Source: a bacterium (GTDB taxonomy: Bacteria > Patescibacteriota > Gracilibacteria > Absconditabacterales > Absconditicoccaceae). Taken from it: a stretch of 33,453 bases of DNA. Below, piece after piece: positions 8,292-16,235 of the stretch. Every line of letters starts with the position of its first letter. Position 1 is the first letter of the stretch. The DNA is taken from positions 14,424 through 47,876 of the forward strand of contig JAHFJL010000003.1 of NCBI GenBank assembly GCA_023245855.1, given 5' to 3'. Made by a program: the position numbers and the translations under genes. The notes below the pieces were generated by a model, which was given only the letters and a program-made list of their open reading frames with translations, made no database searches and was not told the origin of the DNA.

Positions 8292-9851
8292 TTATTTTAA
8301 TACATTATTCATCGCTTTTCTGGTCGCAGGTCAAAAGAATCACCATACCGAAGGTTTCTTTTCATATCCTTTGAGCAATCCTTTGCTTAGCTGAAATTGA
8401 TATACTGCAGCTTTGGTCACTTTGCTGTATATGCCATCGATGGCTCAGCTATAGAGTCCAAGGCTTGTAAGCGTAGTTTGGAGCGTTTTGATATCAGGAC
8501 TGTATGCATTGTCTTGGAAAGCTTTTTTGAATGCAAACGTTGCTGCTTTCTGGATAGTAGCAACCACCTGGGTAATGCCTGTGGTCACTGCAGCAACTGT
8601 TGTAGATATCGCTGAATTTGTGAGATTTCTCAATGCTGTCGCCAAATAATCGTTAATGAAGCTCAGATATTCATTGTATCTTTGTTTGTATTGCTGGATG
8701 TATACCGTTTGGAATCCACTGAATAATTGATTTTTGAAATCAGCTGAAACACCGTTTGCTGTGATATTCGCTAATCCCGAGCTTACTGCTGTATTCATGA
8801 TCGCTATCTTGGACAATAGTCATGCACTGGTATCTGCAGAGCTGAGAATACTTGAACAATTGAGTATGCCATTTGCGGTATAGAATGTCGATTGGAAATT
8901 ATTTACCTGAGATTTAAGATCGTTGTATGCTGTACGATTGTATCGGTTTTGTAAGTTATTGCTAAGATATCAGTTGAGATCTGAACTGTATTTTCCGATA
9001 ACCAACGCCTTTTGCTGGATTAATGCGTCTTCGAGATTCTGAAGCTTCTTGTATTTTTTTACATTCGTATCTATAAACGGTTGGAGAGTCATATTGAGCA
9101 GACCGATTCCCTTGGATTTTGTATCGTCCATCTTCTGGATGAGATCATCGAGTCCGGTTATTTTGGAATTAATGGATTGGACTATAGCATCCACCCCACT
9201 GAACGCATCGATGACTTGCTGAACTCCTGCCATCTTGTTTGTTATCCCTTGGATTAAATTCTGGTTGGCTGCAATGTATTGCAGATATGTAGAAAGAAAA
9301 TCAGCGTTTTTGGTTGCATAATTGCTTTGAAAGTTATTTATCAATCCTTTATAAATTTGCACTTTGGTATCGATAGTGTCTTTGATCCTCGTTTTTTCCG
9401 TATCATAGGTTGTCCCTGAATCGAAGACAATCACTCCATTTTGTGTTTGAATACGATTTTTTTCTTCTAATCCGAGTATCTGACTTTCTAGGTCGACGAA
9501 ATCTTTATTGAACGCTATCTTGAATGAGGTCTTGTCGTTTTGGAGCTGAGAGATCAATGAATCGCTTTTTATCGCTCATAAACACACCAAACTTTGATAC
9601 CCTATACTCCTCATGATATTGAGTCCCGTTTGGGTGAAGTCAGTATAAATTTTGTTGTACGTAGCATCAAAAAGGTTGCTTACTCGTATCTTTTGTCCTG
9701 TGAGATATCCCATGATATCACCTGAGTAGAGCGTAGCTCCTGTACTCACTGTTCCCGTACCTACACTATCTCCTGTAGCTGCTTTCGTAGAAAAACCTAT
9801 AAAGAGAGAGAGTATCACTACACTCGTCAAAAATTTTGAGAAATTTTTCAT
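8292..9851 (-). CDS. Secreted peptidoglycan-binding (PGB-domain) protein, 519 aa
   Basis: A signal peptide (MKNFSKFLTSVVILSLFIGFSTKA) begins the protein. A long Gln/Asn/Lys-rich, probably helical body follows (LQNDKTSFKIAFNKDF, GLDDLIQKMDDTKSKG), with Val/Ala/Thr-rich helices near residues 400-440. The last 65 residues form a PG_binding_1 domain: LQTTLTSLGLYSGAIDGIYSKVTK, then AVYQFQLSKGL and WGFFGPATRKAM. Such domains bind the stem peptides or glycan of cell-wall peptidoglycan. No catalytic domain is seen, so it is probably structural or anchoring. Several conserved glycines (SGAIDG, WGFFGP) are TGA. Divergent from clpP; a TATAAT at 9911-9916 on the minus strand may be its -10 box. Confidence 0.88.
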
Positions 9852-9967
9852 ATCACTTTTTATGTAAAAGTAAAGACCTTAAGCTGGATTACTCAATTTT
9901 TTATAGTTTTATTATATAAATTCAAGTTGATTTTGGTTGTGGAAATGACTAAATTATCGATGCTCAT

Positions 9968-9996
9968 TTGCAAATCTACTTATATTGACGTATAAT
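9968..9996 (+). promoter_or_regulatory. clpP promoter
   Basis: TTGCAA (9968-9973), a 17-bp spacer and perfect TATAAT (9991-9996) lie about 70 nt before the clpP start. The same TTGCAA-17-TATAAT layout is seen at the TrmB-type gene promoter (22391-22419). Confidence 0.75.
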
Positions 9997-10003
9997 TAGC
10001 TTA

Positions 10004-10031
10004 AAGCACTAAGCCAAAAGCTTCAAGCTCA
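10004..10031 (+). repeat. Heptamer repeat in the clpP leader
   Basis: Degenerate period-7 units AAGCACT, AAGCCAA, AAGCTTC, AAGCTCA begin near the expected transcription start of clpP, so they would form part of its 5' untranslated RNA. Confidence 0.6.
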
Positions 10032-10066
10032 TCAAAAAAATAATTTTAAATTTTAAATTCAAAAAA

Positions 10067-10642
10067 ATGACCCTAATCCCAAGCGTAATTGAAAAAACTA
10101 AATGATGAGAAAGATCATATGACATCTATTCAAGATTACTTGAAGACAGAATCATTTTTGTCGGAGAACCCGTACAAGCACATATGGTCAACAGTATCGT
10201 TGCTCAACTCCTCTTCCTAGAAAAAAAAGATCCAGAAAAAGATATCATCATGTATATCAACACTCCTGGTGGAGAAGTCTATAGCGGAATGGCTATCTAT
10301 GATGCTATGCAGTATGTGAAATGCGATGTCTCAACCATTTGCATCGGACTTGCAGCTTCTATGGGATCCATTATCCTCGCTGGATGAACTAAGGGAAAAA
10401 GATTTGCGCTTCCTCACGGCAAGATCATGATCCATCAACCGCTCGGGGGTATTGAAGGGCAAGCCTCAGATATCATCATCCAAGCAGAAGAGATCTTGAA
10501 AGTAAAAAATATGTTCATCGACTTGGTTGTAGGTCACACCTGACAAAAACGTGAAACTGTAGCCAACGATATGGATAGAAATAAATGGATGAATGCTGAA
10601 GAAGCATTGAAATACGGTATCATCGATAAGATTATCAAATAA
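10067..10642 (+). CDS. clpP: ATP-dependent Clp protease proteolytic subunit
   Basis: ClpP forms the double-ring serine protease chamber that works with a Clp ATPase. The 191-aa length matches the family. Motifs: [35 protein letters not shown] with nucleophile Ser98, and [14 protein letters not shown] with His123. The third triad position falls in NDMDRNKW: D170 and R171 are kept but residue 172, Asp in most ClpPs, is Asn (codon AAT). Four glycines (13, 14, 107, 159) are TGA. No Shine-Dalgarno; A-rich leader. Its promoter and terminator are well defined and it is monocistronic. The Asn substitution is known from some second ClpP copies such as Listeria ClpP1; whether this genome has another clpP cannot be seen here. 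Confidence 0.97.
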
Positions 10643-10650
10643 CATAGAGA

Positions 10651-10679
10651 AAAAACTCCAAATTATTGGAGTTTTTTTT
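10651..10679 (+). terminator. clpP terminator
   Basis: AAAAACTCCAA-ATTA-TTGGAGTTTTT with a following T run, 8 nt after the clpP stop. The A run on the other side may let it also end transcription from the converging ParB-like gene. Confidence 0.88.
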
Positions 10680-10701
10680 AAGAAATAAATACTACTTGCT
10701 C

Positions 10702-12048
10702 TTATTTATTTGCGGGATCACGATTTGAAGAAAGTGCGATAGTTAACTCTTTTTTTCATTCTTTGATATATCGATCTTTTTTTGATTTCATTTTATAATA
10801 CTCCTGTTCCAATCTATTGATATGATCAAGTGTTGCCTTTCTTATTCTCTTTGCATTATCTTCATTTATATAGTCCTTGATATCAAAGAGTACATCCTCT
10901 ATCTTTTCCTTCTTCGCTATAAAGCTATCTGGGATATTCACTAATCTATGCAATATCTCCTCTAATTTCTCTATATCAGATTGTTTTGTCTTCTTTATTA
11001 TCTGTTTATTCATATTTCTGCGTGTAGCATGAAAATCTGTATACAATATTTTCTTCTTGTCTCTGATTTCTGCTAATAATTGGTAATATTGACGCATTGC
11101 ATAAGAAAGATCCTGGATCTTCAAAACATTTAATTTGTTATTGGGCAGAAGTTTTTGTGTCGCTCTCAGATATTCAATATGTACGGTCATTATCTTTTCA
11201 AACTGGCTCTGACTATTGATCTGGTCTTTCCTATTTCCATATCATCATTTATTAAAAAGCCGATCAAAAAGTTCGTTTTCATGCAAATCACTCAGATCCT
11301 GATTTTTTTGCCTCAAATGCCCTATCCATTTGGCGACTCTTTTGATGACATGACTTTCATCATGATTAGACTCAAAACGGTCAATCGAAGTTATAGGCAA
11401 TCCGTCAGGATTGAGATATGAATATGCTTTGATCCTTTGCCGATTGTTCTTTTCGCATTTATGTCCGAACTCTTCGACAAATGTATGAGATTTTTCCATC
11501 TCCCTAAATGACCTATATACCTCTGCTCTCTCTGTATCGGATTCTACCGTAGCTAATGCATTACTCATCAATGCGATGAATTTTGCATTTTCAAAACCGA
11601 TATCATCCATGATCAATGATTGTATTTTTGTGAAATCGTATCCGTATTGCTTAAAAAATTTTTTGACCATAGGATGATCTTTGTATTTTGTAGATAATTT
11701 TTTAAATGATTCATATCTAGAATGTCCCGATAAGATATATAGTTTTTGTGTTTTCTGATCCCTTCGTATGATAATCGGATTAAAAATCCTGAGATCGAAT
11801 TCTCCACGAAGAACGGCATCTACGATATTTTGTGCACTATGTTCGCTATAGGGTTTTTTTCTATTCTGAAAATTCTTCAGATCATGAGAAATCAGATCCA
11901 AAGGCATTTTTCTGGGTGCATAATCGATATCTACCACAAATCAAAGTGCGTCTACAATTTCATGTGTCTTTTTCAAATCAGCAATCTTGATAGTTTTTTT
12001 CTTATTTTTATGCGTTAATGAGTGTTTAGGTTGTTCGTGTTTTTTCAT
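10702..12048 (-). CDS. ParB/Srx-like nuclease-domain protein, 448 aa
   Basis: After a Lys-rich N-terminus, residues 38-130 resemble the ParB/sulfiredoxin fold. Visible parts are an N-terminal LISHDLKNFQNRK strand-helix, FNPIIIRRD, then the signature SGHSRYESFKKL, equivalent to the G-x-x-R-x-x-A box that binds nucleotide in ParB. A helical middle follows (ESDTERAEVYRSFREMEKS, FGHKCEKNNRQRIKAYSYL), which may act as a helix-turn-helix like the ParB centre. The C-terminal 180 residues are coiled, Lys/Glu-rich. TGA occurs singly and in pairs. There is no parA next to it, so chromosome partition is not implied; phage-type or adenine-methylase-linked ParB-like proteins are alternatives. Two inverted repeats lie upstream. 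Confidence 0.8.
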
Positions 12049-12089
12049 CAAATAAACATCGCTAAAAACATATTTCCTTGTATATATTT

Positions 12090-12120
12090 AATAGATTATG
12101 TCAATCTTAATTAATCTATT
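12090..12120. promoter_or_regulatory. Inverted repeat upstream of the ParB-like gene
   Basis: AATAGATTA and TAATCTATT are perfect 9-bp arms separated by 13 bp. On the minus strand a TTGACA lies between the arms, 42 nt upstream of the start region, so this could be an operator over a -35 box. No good -10 at 17 bp was found. Confidence 0.45.
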
Positions 12121-12155
12121 TATTGTATTGGCAAGTATCTCATATGTTTTTATAA

Positions 12156-12176
12156 ATAGTTTGTTAAATAAACTAT
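12156..12176. promoter_or_regulatory. Second inverted repeat upstream of the ParB-like gene
   Basis: ATAGTTT-GTTAAAT-AAACTAT, 7-bp perfect arms. It lies between the ParB-like gene and the terminator of the next operon; it has no T tract, so it is more like a protein-binding site than a terminator. Confidence 0.35.
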
Positions 12177-12232
12177 AATTTCGACGTCATAAAAAACCTC
12201 ATTTCATTTCAGTCTTTTATTGCGTCTTAATT

Positions 12233-12263
12233 AAAAAAAACTCCCTGGGAAATACCCAGGGAG
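12233..12263 (-). terminator. Terminator of the barrel/membrane-protein pair
   Basis: On the minus strand CTCCCTGGG-TATTT-CCCAGGGAG and eight T. It is the most GC-rich hairpin in the window, 24 nt after the stop of the 157-aa membrane protein. Confidence 0.92.
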
Positions 12264-12287
12264 CAATATTATTTTTCCTCCTTTAGT

Positions 12288-12761
12288 TTAGTCTTTTTGC
12301 ATGATCCAATTTATAACTAATTCTTCCCAACTGATTGGTATCTTCCTTATCAAATAAAGAATAGCTGTTACAACTAATAGATCTATAATACATACAATAT
12401 ATCCTATTAATATATTCATTCCTACTATCAACGAAGCAGTTATACACATAGATACCATAAAAAAGAGCATAATTATTATAAACAATGTACCCTCCAAGTA
12501 TCCGTTCGGACATTTATTCCAGATATTTTTGAAGGGAAAATTATGTATACTAAATACAAATAAAAACACTCCTAATGTATCACACCACCTGCTTATCAAA
12601 AATCCAGGAAGTATCTTGTATAACCAATATATCAAACTATGATCATTAACATAATATATAGAAGGGAGTTTTCCGTTTTGAAACCAAACAACGATCCATA
12701 TCAATGCATGTATCAGACTTAGCAATAATGCCAAGCGCCAATAAATTTTTTTTGTTTTCAT
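12288..12761 (-). CDS. Small multi-span membrane protein, 157 aa, no TGA codons
   Basis: Four or five hydrophobic helices are visible: about residues 8-27 (LALLLSLIHALIWIVVWF), 45-85 in two parts, 90-112 (TLFIIIMLFFMVSMCITAS) and 115-138 (NILIGYIVCIIDLLVVTAILY). Charged residues sit at the ends. No enzymatic motif is seen. It follows the barrel-like gene by 37 nt and shares its terminator, so the two are one transcript. All eight glycines are GGN; with so few this is only suggestive of foreign origin. Family unknown. Confidence 0.75.
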   Translation of the reverse strand: MKTKKIYWRLALLLSLIHALIWIVVWFQNGKLPSIYYVNDHSLIYWLYKILPGFLISRWCDTLGVFLFVFSIHNFPFKNIWNKCPNGYLEGTLFIIIMLFFMVSMCITASLIVGMNILIGYIVCIIDLLVVTAILYLIRKIPISWEELVINWIMQKD

Positions 12762-12798
12762 GATTTCTTATTTTTAAGTTTTTGTTAATAATTCTGTT

Positions 12799-13662
12799 TT
12801 AGAGATGAATAAACAAATACCCTTTAATGGCTCTATTTTCGTAATTATATCCCAAACAAGGCAGAACACTGAAATGCTTTGAAGTGAATACTTTGTAGAT
12901 GCCCCACTCTCCACGAACCCATTTCTTGGTTTCTAAATTATATCCCATATCTGTATAGACAAGGATATTGTGTTTTTTGGAAATTTTGCATCCGAACATA
13001 TTCGCTACCACTTTATCCTGTTTCCAGACGAACGTAGTCCAAACATTTGTGCCTTTATAGCTCAACGCCATTCCTGTTTTCTCATCTTGGACACCGTAAT
13101 ATCCTGATACTGTCAGCTTTTTGTAGCTGATGTTTGCATGATATTCCGGATATTGTCGACGAGCAACGACACCAAGACCAAAAGATAGATTGTCATTGGG
13201 AGCGTATGTGGTTTTTGCACCAAGTCCGCTTCCAGGAATCTGTGATTCTGTCCAGGTTTCAAACTGACCGCCTGCACTTACTGGATGAGGACGTTGCTGA
13301 CTAGAAAGTGTTGCCATTTGACCGATTTGAAGTGACCATCTCTTGCAGGGCGCAATTTTTAAAAAAAATTGATTTAATCCCCAAGATTGATCTGTCTCCA
13401 ATTGATACATAGAGCAGGCATTCAACATCAGCCACTTCGTTATATTCCAATGGATTGCAGCACCAAAACGGACATTACCGTAATTGCTTACGTGAATGCT
13501 GTCTGTGCTGAATTTTGAAATACCCAACATGCCTCCATACACTTTTTCTACTACAAGAGAACTATCGCTAGTCATCTTGATGTTTTCAAGTTGTGCGTAA
13601 CTTGTTTTTGTGCAGCAAAATATCGTTACTACGATAATGCCAATTGCTAATGACCTTTTCAT
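12799..13662 (-). CDS. Secreted beta-barrel-like (outer-membrane-type) protein, 287 aa, no TGA codons
   Basis: An N-terminal signal peptide (MKRSLAIGIIVVTIFCC) ends at TSYA-QLE, a cleavage site style common in Bacteroidota outer-membrane proteins. The rest alternates polar and aromatic/hydrophobic residues with Gly turns, as in barrel strands: NVRFGAAIHWNITKWLMLNA, WSLQIGQMATL, LSFGLGVVARRQ, KLTVSGYYGV, NVWTTFVW. It closes with a strand-like YLFIHL. All 25 glycines are GGN. The base composition also looks richer in G+C than the flanking genes. Code-25 bacteria of the CPR lack an outer membrane as far as known, so transfer from a diderm partner is a reasonable inference. The PhoH-like gene also lacks TGA, so codon evidence alone is not proof. 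Barrel fold is inferred, not shown. Confidence 0.75.
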   Translation of the reverse strand: MKRSLAIGIIVVTIFCCTKTSYAQLENIKMTSDSSLVVEKVYGGMLGISKFSTDSIHVSNYGNVRFGAAIHWNITKWLMLNACSMYQLETDQSWGLNQFFLKIAPCKRWSLQIGQMATLSSQQRPHPVSAGGQFETWTESQIPGSGLGAKTTYAPNDNLSFGLGVVARRQYPEYHANISYKKLTVSGYYGVQDEKTGMALSYKGTNVWTTFVWKQDKVVANMFGCKISKKHNILVYTDMGYNLETKKWVRGEWGIYKVFTSKHFSVLPCLGYNYENRAIKGYLFIHL

Positions 13663-13737
13663 GGATAGTGATTTTTTATTTGTTTATTTGCCTCACCTTT
13701 CTGGCGTTCGACTCCTCCCATACTAATTACCGTAAAA

Positions 13738-13914
13738 TTATTCTTCATGTATTTCGATAAACCCGACTCATTTCTCCTCATCATATCAGATTTTAACTTC
13801 CGTACCTCCAGAAGAAAAATAGATTTTTTTATTTTTCAGATTCTGTTTCTTGGTATCTAAGATTACCTGATGTTGTTTTTCTGAGCGACTCTCTTTATTT
13901 TCTCTTGTAAACAT
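13738..13914 (-). CDS. Small hypothetical protein, 58 aa
   Basis: ATG 13914 to TAA 13738, with two TGA (Gly) codons in the C-terminal VKIGYDEEKGVGF. Basic first half (MFTRENKESRSEKQHQ), then two likely strands (KIYFSSGGTEVKIGY, GVGFIEIHEE). The start lies 26 nt after the end of the 750-aa gene, so it may be the last gene of that operon. Its TGA use marks it as native, in contrast to the barrel-like gene 75 nt downstream. No family recognised. Confidence 0.6.
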
Positions 13915-13939
13915 TGATGAAAAATAGGATATAAAACCA

Positions 13940-16192
13940 TTAATCTGATTTCTGTTGTAGTTCCTGTAATGTCTGATATTGCTTTATGATGTCTTGCAGT
14001 TTTGGTTCATTCCAAAGTTCATATATATCAAGTATTTCTTTTATTCATTTACATCCATTTTTTTCTTTCAATCAATCTTTTGATTGATACCAAACATTAG
14101 CTATGATAATATCACGCATATCATCCATAGAGATATTAAAAGCCTGTAAACATTTTTGTAATGCATCTCCTGTGAGACCCATTTGTATTACTGGATAATA
14201 TGTATCTTCTGCCCACGGTGTGCTAAATGAAGATCAATAATTATGTTCATTCCTGTATTCATTATAACATATCAGCTCTATGATTTTTTCTTTGGAGATA
14301 GCATATTTTTGTATAATCTCTTGTGCATTTGCAGGATATTTTTCGTTATTTATTTTTTCACATATCTCCTTCTCTGCTAATGCTAGCATATGTCTTTCTT
14401 TATTTGCTATTTTTAGTGTGTCAATCCATGCCTCACCTTTAGAGAGGTTCCATTCACCAACATATCACAATGTTTCTATTTTTTCATCATCAAGAAAAAG
14501 ATGTGCATTTTTTTCTAAATAGTCGAGAACTACTCTTTTTTCCCCATAGTTCAAACTTTCTCGCTTGCGTTTATATCTTACAACGTTGTCTACAAGTAAT
14601 TTTACATAACGATGTTTGAGATCATCAGTAGGTTCATATCACAACATCTTTCATAGTTGGAACACAAATTCTGCTTTATGATGTTGATCGTGTCCATGAT
14701 CAGAAAATTGTTTAAATCTTCGTTGCATCCACTGTTCATCTATTCCAAATTTCTCTTTTACTTTTAGATAATCTAAACGCATATATCTGACTCATTCTCC
14801 ATTATTTTCAGTATTGTTTTCTGCTTTCTGTTTCTCGTTTAATGTTGATTCATATTGTTCTATTTCTTCCTGAGTACATAAACTATAGGGTATGGTTAAA
14901 TTTTCACTGCAATCATGAAAAGCACTCCATATCATATCATCCAATATCTTTTTGATATAAAAGTCAGGCAAATGTTTTGCTGCCATATCTAATGCAAGCG
15001 TATACCTATAATACCTATTCATATCATTATTTTCGCAATATTTATAATGACCGTTTAGCATATTATGTACCATGTATTCTGCACATAGAGTTGCATCTTC
15101 CTTGTCTTTTTTGGCTGCCAACTCATATATCGTCTTATCCGAAAACAAAGATCCATATTTAGCTTTTATTCATCCATATTGTTTTTCTAATCAATCACGA
15201 ATAATCTCTTTGTATAATATATTCGCTTTGACCATAGCAGAAACAGCAGGATTATTCATTAGATCCTCCAATATCAAACAATTATGTGCATTCACATCTT
15301 CTTCTTTACTTGAACTAAATGCATTGTACATTAGATTACTTGCAACATCTACAGAAATGCATTTAGATCACGCAATAATCATTTTTCTTTCAAGACTATC
15401 GGCATTGAGATAATAATGTTCTGCAAATTTATCTACATCTTCTGGAGTTGTTTCTCATTGTTTGACAAGATAAGTTAACCAATCGATGTTTGCTATTGGC
15501 TTCTGTTTATCTTCATATTTTGGATAATTATATTTTTCATAATACTTAACTTTGGTCGCATATTTTCCTAGAACTGTAGATAATTTTTGTATCTGCTCCT
15601 TTGATAGCACTTCTGGCAATATCTGATTATTGAGATCTTCTTCAGATATTTGTAAAAGATCGGTGATCACTGAGATAATTTCTTTAGTGTTTTCTGACAG
15701 AACTATTTCTTCTTGTTGGTCCTCTACGACCTCTTTATTTTGTAATAAGAAATTTTTTATAGGCTCTATAGAGATATTATATTGTATATTTCTCTGTTGA
15801 TAATACTCATCGTCATCGTCATCATCATTATTTTCTTCTTCATATTGTTCTATAAGAATGCTCGTATCCTTGATGGAATTTAATACTGTTGTTTTAAATT
15901 GCATCTTACCGATGCAATTGATAAGATCTTGATTACATAGATCATATACCTTTTCTATAAGCTGTTTTTTTTGTTCGGAGATATGTTTCTCTTGTAAGCG
16001 ATCTTGTATCGCCTCATAAAAATCTTTTTTTTCTTCCTGAGTAAAATCTTTCATCTTCAAAAAGATATCCAGCACTCTTTTGGTCGTCTCTGAAGCAAAT
16101 AATTCTTGCATATTGGTACATACCCTTTGTGGTGTTCTTTGGATTTTATTTAATCCAGAAGATCATTTCAATCATTTTTTAGTCATTAGCAT
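13940..16192 (-). CDS. Large hypothetical protein, 750 aa, probably all-helical
   Basis: One code-25 frame with about ten TGA codons, ending at TAA 13940. The sequence is rich in Lys, Glu, Asn and Tyr, with long amphipathic helices (FTQEEKKDFYEAIQDRLQEK, LINCIGKMQFKTTVLN) and an acidic run NNDDDDDDEYY. The second half has repeat-like helical segments (AEHYYLNADSLERKMIIA, MVHNMLNGHYKYC) suggesting an alpha-solenoid; no catalytic motif was seen. Start choices are ATG 16192 (MLMTKKGLKGSSGLNK), 16186 or 16111 (MQELFASETTK); 16192 leaves a 43-nt gap after the upstream gene. No signal peptide, so cytoplasmic. Function unknown. Confidence 0.75.
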
Positions 16193-16235
16193 ATGTATAA
16201 GTGTATAAAAAAACATTATTTTCTGGAACATTGCA

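Noticed and set aside
13700-13720. GGCGTTCGACTCCTCCC on the + strand resembles a tRNA T arm, as at an integration site beside the barrel-like gene
   Set aside because: The flanking bases do not pair into a T stem or acceptor stem, and no second copy was seen, so it is not supported as a tRNA fragment or att site.
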